This document shows positions 15,949 to 25,505 of a DNA stretch of 64,000 bases, one piece after another; position 1 is the stretch's first letter; each line of letters begins with the position of its first letter. The notes under the pieces are model-generated. The model saw only the letters and a list, made by a program, of their open reading frames with translations. It did no database searches and was not told where the DNA came from. The translations under genes were made by a program, and so were the position numbers. Origin of the DNA: an uncultured Prevotellaceae bacterium. GTDB taxonomy: Bacteria > Bacteroidota > Bacteroidia > Bacteroidales > Bacteroidaceae. Location of the stretch: contig CADCFA010000007.1 in the NCBI GenBank assembly GCA_902800595.1, positions 62,001 through 126,000 of the forward strand, read 5' to 3'.

Positions 15949-16613
15949 GCACGTGCTTTAGCCACGTAACCTAATGCTTCTTTGCACTTATCTGTCACAT
16001 ATTGCCAATCGCCAGCCTTCACCTTATCACTTGGGAAGAGCTTAGAACCCATACCCACGCAGAAGACGCCAGCTTTGAACCATGACTTCAAGTTCTCCTC
16101 CTCAGGAGCCACTCCGCCTGTCACCATAATCTTTGACCAAGGCATCGGAGCCTTTAAGTCCTTTACCAAATTCGGTTCAAGGACATCACCCGGGAACACC
16201 TTTGTCAGATCGCAACCCAACTCCTGAGCCTTACCAATCTCAGAAACCGTCATACAACCTGGACAATAAGGAATGAGACGACGGTTGCAAACAGGAGCGA
16301 TATCAGGATTGAGCAGCGGACCTACTACAAAGCAGGCACCCAGCTGAATATACAAAGCTGCTGTAGGAGCATCAACGATAGAGCCAATACCCAATGCTAG
16401 CTCAGGACATTCCTTGTCTGCCCACTTCACTAATTCGCCGAATATCTCCTGAGCAAAATCGCCACGATTGGTAAATTCAAACGCGCGAACACCACCCTCG
16501 TAACAAGCCTTCACGACGTTCTTACAGGTCTCAAGATCCTTATGATAGAAGACTGGCACCATACCGGTATCGCCAATCTTCTTCAATACTGCAATTTTAT
16601 CAAACTTTGCCAT
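15945..16613 (-). CDS. eda: KDPG / 4-hydroxy-2-oxoglutarate aldolase
   Basis: 222 residues from [20 protein letters not shown]. Motifs of the class I aldolase are visible: [65 protein letters not shown], then [14 protein letters not shown] and [16 protein letters not shown]. It cleaves 2-keto-3-deoxy-6-phosphogluconate to pyruvate and glyceraldehyde-3-phosphate in the cytoplasm, the last step of hexuronate catabolism. The start is the ATG at the complement of 16611-16613; the longer reading runs into kdgK. The spacer from kdgK is an A-rich GGTAAAAA-type repeat. The stop overlaps the sensor-kinase start. Confidence 0.92.
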   Translation of the reverse strand: MAKFDKIAVLKKIGDTGMVPVFYHKDLETCKNVVKACYEGGVRAFEFTNRGDFAQEIFGELVKWADKECPELALGIGSIVDAPTAALYIQLGACFVVGPLLNPDIAPVCNRRLIPYCPGCMTVSEIGKAQELGCDLTKVFPGDVLEPNLVKDLKAPMPWSKIMVTGGVAPEEENLKSWFKAGVFCVGMGSKLFPSDKVKAGDWQYVTDKCKEALGYVAKARA

Positions 16614-16653
16614 CTTGTTATTTGACTTTTTTACCTTTTTACCTTTTAACCTT

Positions 16654-17676
16654 TTAACGCTGTACTCTTCCACTGGCATTACCACCTGCGAGAGACTCGA
16701 CCTCTTCGGCAGAAACCAGATTGAAATCACCATTGACAGTGTGCTTCAGAGCAGAAGCAGCAACAGCAAACTCAAGTGCCTCACCCTGTGTCTTCTTAGT
16801 GAGCAGGCCATGAATCAAACCACCTGAGAAAGAGTCACCACCACCTACACGGTCAATAATCGGGTTTATCTCATAACGCTTGCTCTGATAGAACTCCTTG
16901 CCGTCATAGATCAAAGCCTTCCATCCGTTGTTTGAAGCGCTGTAGCTCTCACGAAGTGTTGAAGCAACATATTTGAAACCGAATTCTGCCATCATCTGCT
17001 TGAAGATACCCTCATAACCGGCAGCATCCGTCTTACCACCCTCAACATCGGCATCGGGCTTGAAACCAAGGCAGAGCTCTGCATCCTCCTCATTACCGAT
17101 GCATACATCAACATATTTCATCAGCGGACGCATGATAGAGATCGCTTTCTCTGAAGTCCACAGCTTCTTACGGAAGTTCAGATCCACTGACACTGTTACG
17201 CCATGACGCTTAGCAGCCTCACAGGCGAGTTTAGTCAGCTCTGCAGCCTTATCGCTGATGGCAGGTGTGATACCACTCCAGTGGAACCAGGCTGCACCTT
17301 CCATGATTGTATCAAAATCAAAGTCCTTCGGTTCAGCCTCAGCAATAGAAGAATGAGCACGATCATAGATCACCTTTGAGGGACGCATAGAAGCACCTGT
17401 CTCAGCATAATAGAGACCGATGCGGTCACCACCACGCGTAATAAACTGGGTATTCACGCCATAACGACGCAGTGCGTTGACGGCAATCTGTCCAATCTCA
17501 TGCTTAGGGAGCTTAGAAACGAAGTATGCCTCATGACCATAGTTGGCTACTGAGATAGCGACGTTAGCTTCACCACCACCAGGGATGATGCGGAATGATT
17601 CACTTTGAATGAAACGATCGTTTCCCTGTGGGGAAAGGCGGAGCATAATCTCGCCTAATGTTACAATTTTAGCCAT
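16654..17676 (-). CDS. kdgK: 2-Keto-3-deoxygluconate kinase (PfkB family)
   Basis: 340 residues. PfkB signatures are present: [20 protein letters not shown] near the N-terminus and [17 protein letters not shown] (catalytic Asp) near residue 275. The N-terminus [18 protein letters not shown] is typical of KdgK. It phosphorylates 2-keto-3-deoxygluconate, feeding Eda. It is the first gene of the leftward operon kdgK-eda-kinase-regulator, from a TATCTTTG promoter. It is divergent from the LacI-type regulator, which may control both sides. Confidence 0.9.
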   Translation of the reverse strand: MAKIVTLGEIMLRLSPQGNDRFIQSESFRIIPGGGEANVAISVANYGHEAYFVSKLPKHEIGQIAVNALRRYGVNTQFITRGGDRIGLYYAETGASMRPSKVIYDRAHSSIAEAEPKDFDFDTIMEGAAWFHWSGITPAISDKAAELTKLACEAAKRHGVTVSVDLNFRKKLWTSEKAISIMRPLMKYVDVCIGNEEDAELCLGFKPDADVEGGKTDAAGYEGIFKQMMAEFGFKYVASTLRESYSASNNGWKALIYDGKEFYQSKRYEINPIIDRVGGGDSFSGGLIHGLLTKKTQGEALEFAVAASALKHTVNGDFNLVSAEEVESLAGGNASGRVQR

Positions 17677-17724
17677 TGCTTTCTAATTGATTATTGATTA
17701 AACTCATTTTTTCATTTGCGACGA

Positions 17725-17732
17725 CAAAGATA
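17725..17732 (-). promoter_or_regulatory. Bacteroidota -7 element for kdgK
   Basis: The complement reads TATCTTTG, 49 bases before the kdgK ATG. Confidence 0.55.
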
Positions 17733-17785
17733 GGCATATTTTTCGATAACTCCAAATATTTGAAAGGAAATTGAGCAAAAACTTA

Positions 17786-17800
17786 CGGAAACGATTTCGG
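17786..17800. promoter_or_regulatory. Candidate LacI-family operator
   Basis: CGGAAACGATTTCGG is an imperfect palindrome (GAAA-CGA-TTTC) in the divergent kdgK/regulator intergenic region, between the two promoters. The spacing is odd for a LacI-type operator, so this is a weak proposal. Confidence 0.3.
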
Positions 17801-17846
17801 ATTCAATTATTTTGCGAAAGAAGTTGGTTTTTATAGAAAAACTTCG

Positions 17847-17855
17847 TACCTTTGC
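17847..17855 (+). promoter_or_regulatory. Bacteroidota -7 element for the LacI-type regulator
   Basis: TACCTTTGC lies 17 bases before the ATG at 17872 and excludes the longer reading from 17812. Confidence 0.6.
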
Positions 17856-17871
17856 CGAAAAATCGAAAGAT

Positions 17872-18939
17872 ATGGCAAAAGAGAACATCACTATCAAAGA
17901 CATTGCAGCCCGTGCCGGTGTATCAACAGGTACGGTGGATCGTGTCTTACACAAACGTCCTAATGTCAGTAAGTCGGCTCTGGAGAAAGTGAACAAGGCA
18001 CTTGAGGAACTGGACTATCGTCCGAACATGTATGCCTCTGCCCTCGCCTACAATAAGACCTATACATTCTATGTAGTGCTGCCTAAGCACGAGCAGGATG
18101 CTTATTGGGATGAGATCGAAGAAGGTGCCCAGGCCTGCTGTCAGTTCCGTCGTGATTTCGGCATCTCTTTGAAATTCATCTATTACGAACGTTTCAATGC
18201 TACTGCCTTCACAAAGATGGTACGCGAGTTCCTTACAGCCAAGATTGACGGTGTTATCATTGTGCCAGCAACCCTCGAACAGACAGCCCGTTTCACAGAG
18301 AAACTCACCGACAAACAGATTCCCTATGTGCTGCTCGACTCTTACATGCCTGACCTGAAGCCCCTGTCGTTCTTCGGACAAGACTCTTTTGCCAGTGGCT
18401 TTTTCGCTGCAAAGATGCTGATGCTGATTGCAGGCCACGAGAAAGAAATAGCCATCGTAAAGCAGACACGTGACGGTAAGGTGAGCTCCAAACAGCAAGC
18501 CAACCGTGAGACTGGGTTCCGTCATTATATGGCAGATCATTTTCCTGACATCAAAATATTGGAAGTAGATCTGCCTCTCGATGAGGAACATAAGGAATAT
18601 GACTCCATCCTGGAGAAGTTCTTTAAGTCACATCCTATGGTGCATCACTGCATCACCTTCAACTCCAAGGCCCATCTCGTGGGATCGTTCCTGCAGCGTA
18701 CCAACCGTCGTAACATTCAGATTATGGGTTATGATATGGTGCCTAAGAATGAGGAATGCATCCGCAACGGCAGTATCTCTTTCCTCATAGCCCAGCATGC
18801 TTATCAACAAGGTTATGCCAGTGTGGATGCCCTCTTCAACGCTATCGTCATGAAGCGTGAGGTAAACCCCGTCAACTACATGCCTATCGAGATTCTGACC
18901 AAAGAGAATGTAGATTTCTATCGTCGCACAGCTATTTAG
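17872..18939 (+). CDS. LacI-family transcriptional regulator of hexuronate genes
   Basis: 355 residues. The N-terminal helix-turn-helix is clear: ITIKDIAARAGVSTGTVDRV, then LHKRPNVSKSALEKVNKAL. Residues ~65-350 form a periplasmic-binding-protein-like sensor of the Peripl_BP_4 type (ARFTEKLTDKQIPYVLLDSY, AAKMLMLIAGHEKEIAIV). It would bind DNA as a dimer and respond to a sugar or sugar acid. The position between kdgK-eda and uxaA suggests control by a uronate breakdown intermediate. The start is set by the promoter at 17847. uxaA follows 17 bases downstream. Confidence 0.88.
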   Translation: MAKENITIKDIAARAGVSTGTVDRVLHKRPNVSKSALEKVNKALEELDYRPNMYASALAYNKTYTFYVVLPKHEQDAYWDEIEEGAQACCQFRRDFGISLKFIYYERFNATAFTKMVREFLTAKIDGVIIVPATLEQTARFTEKLTDKQIPYVLLDSYMPDLKPLSFFGQDSFASGFFAAKMLMLIAGHEKEIAIVKQTRDGKVSSKQQANRETGFRHYMADHFPDIKILEVDLPLDEEHKEYDSILEKFFKSHPMVHHCITFNSKAHLVGSFLQRTNRRNIQIMGYDMVPKNEECIRNGSISFLIAQHAYQQGYASVDALFNAIVMKREVNPVNYMPIEILTKENVDFYRRTAI

Positions 18940-18956
18940 CACAAAACGGACCATTA

Positions 18957-20450
18957 GTGGAACACGCAACATTCTTGAAAATTAATCCTGCCGACAGCGT
19001 TATCGTCTGTCTGCAGCCTAAACAGAAGGGAGACGTCATCGAGGTTGATGGTCAGAAGATAACCATCAATCAAGACACGCCTGCAGGACATAAAGTGCTC
19101 ATCAAGGATGTCCCCAAGGGAACTGATATCATCAAGTATGGCTACCCCATTGGTCATGCTGCAATAGACCTGAAGTCTGGCGACTGGGTGAATGAGAATA
19201 ATCTGAAGACCAACCTCTCAGGCACTCTCGAATACACCTATCATCCTGTCAACGAAGAACTAAGCATCCCTCAAGAGAATCGTACTTTCAAAGGTTATAT
19301 CCGTAGAAATGGTGATGTGGGTGTGCGCAATGAGATATGGATTGTACCTACCGTTGGCTGTGTGAATGGCATTGCAGAGCGCCTAGTCAACGAGTTAAAG
19401 AAAGAGACTGGTGAGGAGGGTGTCGATGCCATCTATGCCTGGCATCACAACTTCGGATGCTCACAGCTCTCCGAAGATCATGAGGACACCCGAAAGGTGC
19501 TGCGCGACATCTGCCTGCATCCCAACGCAGGTGCTGTGCTCGTGTTGAGTCTGGGTTGTGAGAACAATCAGCCCGATGACTTTATCGCAATGCTGGGTGA
19601 TTACGACAAGGATCGTATCAGACTATTGGTCACCCAACAGGTAGAAGACGAGATGGAAGCGGGAATGACGATTCTTCGTGAACTCTATACAATTGCCAGG
19701 CAGGACAAACGTGAGGAGGTGCCTGTCTCAAAGCTTCGCGTGGGACTGAAGTGTGGTGGTTCCGATGGTTTCTCCGGTATCACTGCCAACCCGCTTGTGG
19801 GTGAGTTCTCCGACTGGCTTGTGGCTCAGGGCGGCACGTCAGTACTGACAGAGGTACCTGAGATGTTTGGGGCAGAGACCATTCTCATGAACCGTTGTCG
19901 CACAAAGCAACTCTTCGACCAGACTGTCTCTATGATTAATACTTTCAAGGACTATTTCCTCTCTCACGGTGAACCCGTTGGTGAGAATCCCAGTCCCGGG
20001 AACAAGGCTGGCGGTATCTCCACACTTGAAGATAAGGCCTTAGGATGCACTCAGAAGTGCGGAAAAGCCCCAGTCTGTGGTGTGATGGAGTATGGAGATC
20101 GTCTCTCAAGCACAGGTCTCAATCTGCTCTCAGCACCAGGCAACGACTTGGTGGCAGCTACTGCCCTCGCCTCTTGCGGTTGTCACCTAGTGCTCTTCAC
20201 TACAGGTCGCGGAACGCCTTTCGGCACTTTCGTTCCCACGATGAAGATTGCCACGAACCCAAATCTGGCTACCCGAAAGAAAAACTGGATCGACTTCTCT
20301 GCTGGTCAGCTTATCGAAGGTCGCAACATGCAGGAGCTTATCCCTGAATTTATCAATAAGGTACTTGCCGTAGCCAGCGGCGAGCCAGCAAAAAACGAGG
20401 TTAACGGTTATCGGGAGATTGCCATTTTCAAGAATGGCATCACCCTTTAA
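18957..20450 (+). CDS. uxaA: Altronate dehydratase (UxaA family)
   Basis: 497 residues, the fused two-domain length. Residues 1-~95 form the SAF domain (ATFLKINPADSVIVCLQP, DVPKGTDIIKYGYPIGHA). The catalytic part has IVPTVGCVNGIAERL, WHHNFGCSQLSEDH, LGCENNQPDDF, and VGLKCGGSDGFSGITANPL. It dehydrates D-altronate to 2-keto-3-deoxygluconate, the substrate of KdgK. The start is a GTG at 18957; no ATG fits nearby. It is probably cotranscribed with the upstream LacI-type regulator and the downstream antiporter. Confidence 0.9.
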   Translation: MEHATFLKINPADSVIVCLQPKQKGDVIEVDGQKITINQDTPAGHKVLIKDVPKGTDIIKYGYPIGHAAIDLKSGDWVNENNLKTNLSGTLEYTYHPVNEELSIPQENRTFKGYIRRNGDVGVRNEIWIVPTVGCVNGIAERLVNELKKETGEEGVDAIYAWHHNFGCSQLSEDHEDTRKVLRDICLHPNAGAVLVLSLGCENNQPDDFIAMLGDYDKDRIRLLVTQQVEDEMEAGMTILRELYTIARQDKREEVPVSKLRVGLKCGGSDGFSGITANPLVGEFSDWLVAQGGTSVLTEVPEMFGAETILMNRCRTKQLFDQTVSMINTFKDYFLSHGEPVGENPSPGNKAGGISTLEDKALGCTQKCGKAPVCGVMEYGDRLSSTGLNLLSAPGNDLVAATALASCGCHLVLFTTGRGTPFGTFVPTMKIATNPNLATRKKNWIDFSAGQLIEGRNMQELIPEFINKVLAVASGEPAKNEVNGYREIAIFKNGITL

Positions 20451-20474
20451 TATATAATTTAAATAGGTATAACA

Positions 20475-21749
20475 TTGAAAAAAGGACTCATCGCATTATC
20501 ACCCCTCGTGGTGTTTATCCTGTTCTACTTAGTCACCAGCATCATTGCTGGTGATTTCTACAAGATACCCATCACGGTGGCCTTCATGGTGTCGAGTGCC
20601 TATGCAGTGATTATTGCAGGCGGACTGCCACTGATGCAGCGCATCAACATCTACAGTCGTGGGGCTGCCACCGAACAGATGATGCTGATGATCTGGATCT
20701 TCATCCTGGCAGGTGCTTTTGCGCATTCCGCTAAGGTGATGGGAAGCATCGGTGCCACCGTTGACCTCACCCTCTCCTTACTGCCGCCTCAGATGCTTCT
20801 GGCAGGGTTGTTTCTCGCAGCCTGTTTCATCTCCCTCTCCATCGGTACGAGCGTCGGCACTATTGCAGCCTTGGTACCCATAGCAGCAGGTGTGGCCAGT
20901 GAGACGAATACTGATGTAGCCATGATGACAGCTATCATCGTTGGGGGCTCGTTCTTTGGCGACAACCTCTCTTTTATCTCCGACACAACGATTATGGCTA
21001 CCCAGACACAGGGCTGTCGCTTGAGTGATAAGTTTCGTGTGAACTTCTTCATCGTGATGCCGGCAGCTATCATCATCCTGTTCGTCTATCTCTTCATCGG
21101 ACAGGACATCCATGCACCGCAGACGATACCTGCAGTAGAATGGGTAAAGGTACTACCCTATCTTGTAGTACTCGTCACTGCCATCCTCGGCATGAATGTG
21201 ATGGCAGTCCTCACCCTTGGTCTGATCATGACAGGAATCATCGGCATCTTCACTGGGGCTTTTGATCTCTTTGATTGGTTTGGGGCTATGGGTGAGGGTA
21301 TCCTCTCGATGGGTGAGCTGATCATTGTCAGTATGATGGCCGGGGGTATGCTAGGACTCATCAAGCAACAGGGTGGCATCGATTTCATCATCCGTATAAT
21401 CACCCGTCACGTCAGCAGTAAACGGGGTGCAGAACTCAGCATTGCCTCTATCGTCTCCCTTGTTGATATCTGTACGGCCAACAATACTATCGCCATTCTC
21501 ACCGTAGGCAGCATTGCCAAACAGATAGGCGACCGTTATGGCGTTGACAACAAGAAGTGTGCCTCTATTCTCGACACCTTCTCCTGCACCTTTCAAGGCA
21601 TGATCCCCTATGGTGCCCAACTCCTCATCGCAGCAGGTCTGGCATCCCTTAATCCCATCAGCATCATCCCTTGGCTCTACTATCCCTTTATGTTAGGTAT
21701 AGCAGCCATCTTCGCCATCCTCTTCCGTTATCCCCGTAGATACTCTTAA
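20475..21749 (+). CDS. NhaC-type Na+/H+ antiporter family membrane protein
   Basis: 424 residues with about eleven hydrophobic helices; TTG start at 20475. NhaC-family motifs are ISLSIGTSVGTIAALVPIAA, GGSFFGDNLSFISDTTI and DICTANNTIAILTVGSIAK. Members exchange Na+ for H+, and some relatives exchange organic acids. In a uronate cluster it might support sodium-coupled uptake or carry an organic acid itself; that is inference. It sits 25 bases after uxaA and 3 bases before the next gene. Confidence 0.8.
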   Translation: MKKGLIALSPLVVFILFYLVTSIIAGDFYKIPITVAFMVSSAYAVIIAGGLPLMQRINIYSRGAATEQMMLMIWIFILAGAFAHSAKVMGSIGATVDLTLSLLPPQMLLAGLFLAACFISLSIGTSVGTIAALVPIAAGVASETNTDVAMMTAIIVGGSFFGDNLSFISDTTIMATQTQGCRLSDKFRVNFFIVMPAAIIILFVYLFIGQDIHAPQTIPAVEWVKVLPYLVVLVTAILGMNVMAVLTLGLIMTGIIGIFTGAFDLFDWFGAMGEGILSMGELIIVSMMAGGMLGLIKQQGGIDFIIRIITRHVSSKRGAELSIASIVSLVDICTANNTIAILTVGSIAKQIGDRYGVDNKKCASILDTFSCTFQGMIPYGAQLLIAAGLASLNPISIIPWLYYPFMLGIAAIFAILFRYPRRYS

Positions 21750-21752
21750 GTT

Positions 21753-22577
21753 ATGGACATTATACAGCGAAATCTCTTCCGATTATTACGCAGCGGTGCA
21801 TTTGGCTCCCAAGAACAGATAGAACCGATGTCGGCCTTTAAGTGGGAACGACTTTACCAGATAGCAATGCTTCACGATGTCATCCCCTATGCCTATAAGG
21901 GTATCAACACCTGCCGTTCTCAGTTCTTCATGCATCTCACGGAGAAGCAGGAAGCCACCTGGAAACGGGCCAACGATGAAATCAGCTCACAGAAAACAGA
22001 CAACGAGGATGACACATTCCTGCGTGCAGATACACTCACCAATCCCGTTCTGAATAGTCAGTTGCAAAGTATCCTCGACGACGAGCACTCCGATGTCACC
22101 ACCCGTCAGCTGCTCCTGCAGATTATCCGTGTGGTGCGTCACATCCTGAACGAGGGGATGCCCATCCGTCAGTTGCTCGAACTCGGACTGATACTTCACC
22201 AGCACGGTAAACAGGTTGATTTCGACCTGTTACGTCAATGGATTAAACGCCTCCGTCTGACGCAGATGTGCCAGCTCGAAGGCGAATGTCTGATTCTGTT
22301 GTTTGGATTTCATGCGGAGGATCTGCATTTTGTCTCTGCCAAACAGAGCAAACGTACCTCCCAGATAGCTCAGGAACTGTTGGAGTTTACCAACACCCGT
22401 TCCCACGACTGGTATTTCTCACAGGATGACGACAGTATCTTTGTTCATAACAGCAACTCGTCGGCTATGTTCAGCCATGTGCGCCGTTCAGGGCGATACT
22501 TCCGTTATTATCCTACCGAGGGACTTACCAATTTCTTCGCTTCATTTGTGCACTCTCTCTCTCATATCGAGGAATAG
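21753..22577 (+). CDS. Hypothetical protein, degenerate relative of NTP_transf_5-type proteins
   Basis: 274 residues, no signal peptide. The N-terminal helical segment (NLFRLLRSGAFGS, SAFKWERLYQIAMLHDVIPY) resembles the start of the large uncharacterised nucleotidyltransferase family NTP_transf_5 seen in Prevotella, and LLELGLILHQHGKQVDFDLL resembles its later helices. The GS and DxD metal-binding motifs of that family are missing; residues ~75-115 are an acidic, low-conservation stretch. It may be an inactive member. It starts 3 bases after the antiporter, so it belongs to that transcript, and its last 53 bases overlap the tail of the convergent lysozyme gene. Confidence 0.5.
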   Translation: MDIIQRNLFRLLRSGAFGSQEQIEPMSAFKWERLYQIAMLHDVIPYAYKGINTCRSQFFMHLTEKQEATWKRANDEISSQKTDNEDDTFLRADTLTNPVLNSQLQSILDDEHSDVTTRQLLLQIIRVVRHILNEGMPIRQLLELGLILHQHGKQVDFDLLRQWIKRLRLTQMCQLEGECLILLFGFHAEDLHFVSAKQSKRTSQIAQELLEFTNTRSHDWYFSQDDDSIFVHNSNSSAMFSHVRRSGRYFRYYPTEGLTNFFASFVHSLSHIEE

Positions 22578-23433
22578 CATCCGGATCAGCTCCCTTGATA
22601 TGGATATGCCGGAACCTGATGTCTCTTAATCCGTGCTTACCCATAAAGCGGCTCTTATCCACATAGCCCTTGATGCCCATAATCTGACCCTTGCTTGTGT
22701 ATTGCCACATGGTGATATCCCTGCCGTCAGCCAGCACAGGCTCCTCAGGAAGATACATTGCTATCATCAGCTTGTAGTCATCCACCTTTCCCACCAGATG
22801 CTTGTTATAGAAATTACGATAGGTATAGAGCAAGGGTGCCTGACGATATTCCCTCTCCATCATTCCGAGAAAGGCAATCAGAGAATCGCAGAACTCCTCT
22901 GTGGGCAGTCCGCCAGTTGTCTCCACATCAAGCATAGGAATCAGATCCTGCTCACCAGGGCGGCACTGCAGGCGGAAATTCTCCAGCTGCAGCCTCAATG
23001 GAGTCTTGGGTCTGAAGAAATGGTACGAGCCCACCTTCAGTCCATAGCGATGCGCCAGTTGGATGTTTCTCTCATACAGGTCATCCACGCGATCTCCGCC
23101 TTCGGTAGCTTTCAGATACACATAAGCTGTCTTGGTGTTCTCGCCTACTGTCTCCCAAAACACCTGTCCCTGATAGTGCGACAGGTCGATGCCATGCACG
23201 TGCGAACAGGTGTCCTCACACTGCAGGAAGGGATCATAATCAGGATCATCCAGTCTGGGGTCGATAGGTACAATCTTCTTCACCACCACCTTTTTCCTCG
23301 ATGTCTTCTTCTTATGCTTGGCTGTATGATGTGTCTTGACGGTTTTCTTTCCGCGTTTCGGACGCTTTGAAGCGTTTTCGCCAACAGCCGCTAAGGCTAT
23401 CAGCAGGGCAAATATAATGGTTATTTTTCTCAT
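22525..23433 (-). CDS. Glycoside hydrolase family 25 muramidase
   Basis: 302 residues. A hydrophobic N-terminus (MRKITIIFALLIALAAVGE) is followed by a Lys/Arg/His-rich linker (KRPKRGKKTVKTHHTAKHKK) and then the GH25 barrel from ~80: HGIDLSHYQGQVFW, AYVYLKATEGGD, KVGSYHFFRP, IPMLDVETTG with the catalytic Asp/Glu, and ITMWQYTS. It would cleave peptidoglycan between MurNAc and GlcNAc outside the cytoplasmic membrane. The basic linker could bind the cell wall. It has its own promoter (TAAATTTGC, 23461-23453) and overlaps the convergent gene by 53 bases. Confidence 0.9.
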   Translation of the reverse strand: MRKITIIFALLIALAAVGENASKRPKRGKKTVKTHHTAKHKKKTSRKKVVVKKIVPIDPRLDDPDYDPFLQCEDTCSHVHGIDLSHYQGQVFWETVGENTKTAYVYLKATEGGDRVDDLYERNIQLAHRYGLKVGSYHFFRPKTPLRLQLENFRLQCRPGEQDLIPMLDVETTGGLPTEEFCDSLIAFLGMMEREYRQAPLLYTYRNFYNKHLVGKVDDYKLMIAMYLPEEPVLADGRDITMWQYTSKGQIMGIKGYVDKSRFMGKHGLRDIRFRHIHIKGADPDAIPRYERESAQMKRRNW

Positions 23434-23452
23434 TGATTCTGCATTTTAAGGT

Positions 23453-23461
23453 GCAAATTTA
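23453..23461 (-). promoter_or_regulatory. Bacteroidota -7 element for the GH25 gene
   Basis: The complement reads TAAATTTGC, 20 bases before the ATG at 23433. Confidence 0.55.
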
Positions 23462-23504
23462 CTAAAAAAAGACCAAATACTGGCATCCATTCACAATTTT
23501 TTCG

Positions 23505-23513
23505 TACCTTTGC
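23505..23513 (+). promoter_or_regulatory. Bacteroidota -7 element for the C11 peptidase gene
   Basis: TACCTTTGC, 17 bases before the ATG at 23530. Confidence 0.6.
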
Positions 23514-23529
23514 CCAAAATATTAATAGG

Positions 23530-24813
23530 ATGAAGCAAATTAAAATCATTTTATGCCTTTTAGCTATCTGTTTTGCTGCCTGTGGCAGTGACGATACGCC
23601 AGAGCCGGCACCAACGCCTACGCCTCCCCCCACACCTACACCCGTGAGTGAAGACGAACGAACCGTACTGATCTATATGGCAGCTCAGAACAATCTCTCT
23701 GGCTATGCCCATTACGATCTTGAAGAGATGAAGGAAGGCTCTCTGTCGCTCAATGACAATCAGAATCTTATTGTCTATGCAAATGTATCTGATGATGACG
23801 CGCCTTATTTCATACGTTTCAAGGATGGCAAGGCTGTTGATTCCGTCAGTGTCAAGCAGACCACCAGTGCCGACCCGGCTACGCTTGAAGAGGCTATCCG
23901 CTATATGCGTGATAATTATCCTGCCAAGAGCTATGGTCTGATATTATGGGGACATAGCAATGGCTGGCTCATCAAGAAAGACTCCATTGCTTATGCCAAG
24001 ACACGTGCCTATGGTGTTGACGAAGATGCCAGTCCAGATACCTGGATGAACATACCATCAATGGCTCGTGCCATCAAGAATGGTCTTGACGGCGAGAAGT
24101 TCACTTTCATTCATGGCGACTGCTGTAGCTTCAACAGCGTAGAGGTAGCTTACGAACTGCGACATGTGGCAGACTATATCATCGGCTCTCCAGCTGAGAT
24201 ACTTGATGAAGGTGCCGACTATTCCGACCTTTCCGGTCCATTCGATACCAGTGCCACCTTCTATAAAAAGATCATCGATAATTACTGGGATTACGTTGCC
24301 GGAGAAATCAAGAACAACCCCTCGATCTATTATAACAAAAAGCGAGGCGACTTGGATGGGTATAGTATTCCGCTCCTTGTGATAAAGACCTCAGAGCTTG
24401 AGAATCTGGCAGCTGCCACAGCCACCCTTCTCAACACCATTTCCGACAAGCTGAAACCTTCAGGAACCCTCGATTTCGATAACTCTATCTATTATGCAGC
24501 AAACAACGGACTGAAATACAACTACGATATGTATAAAACCTTGAAGAAGAACACCAACGAAGCCGATTTCAAGGCTTGGGAGCCTGCGTTTGAAAAAGCA
24601 GTGCCCTACTATCGTCTGTCGCCGCTCTGGTTTTCAGTTGTCTCTACTCTGACGAATGGAATGGTCAAATTCGAAGCCATCAAGGAAGATAACCGTGTGT
24701 TGTCTATGTCTTTCCCGAATGATACGTACAACAATATTTATCCGAGTTGGAACAAGACCATTCAGCAATTGCAATGGAATGGTCCCATCAGTTGGCAGCA
24801 GTACGGTTGGTAG
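23530..24813 (+). CDS. Clostripain-family (C11) peptidase, lipoprotein
   Basis: 427 residues. Signal peptide and lipobox [20 protein letters not shown]; a Pro/Thr linker ([15 protein letters not shown]) follows the anchor Cys. The catalytic core has [23 protein letters not shown] (catalytic His) and [18 protein letters not shown] (catalytic Cys), then [17 protein letters not shown]11 enzymes cleave after basic residues and mature by self-processing. It would be anchored to the outer or inner membrane with the peptidase facing the periplasm or exterior. The last 26 bases overlap the convergent mtgA gene. Confidence 0.9.
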   Translation: MKQIKIILCLLAICFAACGSDDTPEPAPTPTPPPTPTPVSEDERTVLIYMAAQNNLSGYAHYDLEEMKEGSLSLNDNQNLIVYANVSDDDAPYFIRFKDGKAVDSVSVKQTTSADPATLEEAIRYMRDNYPAKSYGLILWGHSNGWLIKKDSIAYAKTRAYGVDEDASPDTWMNIPSMARAIKNGLDGEKFTFIHGDCCSFNSVEVAYELRHVADYIIGSPAEILDEGADYSDLSGPFDTSATFYKKIIDNYWDYVAGEIKNNPSIYYNKKRGDLDGYSIPLLVIKTSELENLAAATATLLNTISDKLKPSGTLDFDNSIYYAANNGLKYNYDMYKTLKKNTNEADFKAWEPAFEKAVPYYRLSPLWFSVVSTLTNGMVKFEAIKEDNRVLSMSFPNDTYNNIYPSWNKTIQQLQWNGPISWQQYGW

Positions 24814-25489
24814 TCATCCGTTCCACATACTTCATCTCCCTCAGGATACGGCTTTGTCTTTTTAGCATGTATGCTGAGGGATTTTTACTTGAGAACTTTC
24901 TCGGGTTTGGCAGTGTAGCAGCTATCAGTGCGCACTGGGCTTTCGTCAGGCTCTTGGCAGTGGTGTTGAAATGGGCATCAGCCACCGCCTCAGCACCATA
25001 GATGCCGTCGCCCATCTCAATAGAGTTCAGATACACCTCCATGATACGCTCCTTAGGCCACATCAACTCGATAAGTGCCGTGAAATACACCTCAAAGCCC
25101 TTTCTCACCCAAGAGCGTCCAGGCCACAGGAACACGTTCTTCGCCGTCTGCTGCGAGATGGTCGAAGCCCCTAGTTTCCGCTTCTCGGGATGCTTGTGGT
25201 TACGCTCCACAGCCTTCTCTATCGCCTTATAGTCAAAGCCGTGATGCTGCAGGAAGTTAGCATCCTCACTGGCCATCACAGCGATAGGCAAATGGTTGGA
25301 GATATTCTCCAGCGGCTCCCAGTCGTGACTCAGTTTCAGTTCCTCACCCGCCTTTACCTGTTGATAACAACGGATCAACATCAAAGGTGTGACCACCACT
25401 GGGATGAATCGCAGTGCGACAACAGAAAGAATAGTGGAGGCAAAGAATGCCACCACTATCCATTTCAATGTTTTCTTAAGAATTTTCAA
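24788..25489 (-). CDS. mtgA: Monofunctional biosynthetic peptidoglycan transglycosylase
   Basis: 233 residues, usual family length. One N-terminal TM helix ([19 protein letters not shown]) precedes the GT51 domain with [20 protein letters not shown] (catalytic Glu), [60 protein letters not shown] and [20 protein letters not shown]. It polymerises lipid II into glycan strands at the outer face of the inner membrane. It follows the OmpA-like gene by 16 bases and is likely cotranscribed with it. Confidence 0.95.
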   Translation of the reverse strand: MKILKKTLKWIVVAFFASTILSVVALRFIPVVVTPLMLIRCYQQVKAGEELKLSHDWEPLENISNHLPIAVMASEDANFLQHHGFDYKAIEKAVERNHKHPEKRKLGASTISQQTAKNVFLWPGRSWVRKGFEVYFTALIELMWPKERIMEVYLNSIEMGDGIYGAEAVADAHFNTTAKSLTKAQCALIAATLPNPRKFSSKNPSAYMLKRQSRILREMKYVERMTTNRTAAN

Positions 25490-25505
25490 TTTTCAGATTC
25501 TTAAA

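Noticed and set aside
17947..18591. 214-codon frame antisense to the LacI-type regulator
   Set aside because: The sense protein has full family motifs; the antisense frame has none.
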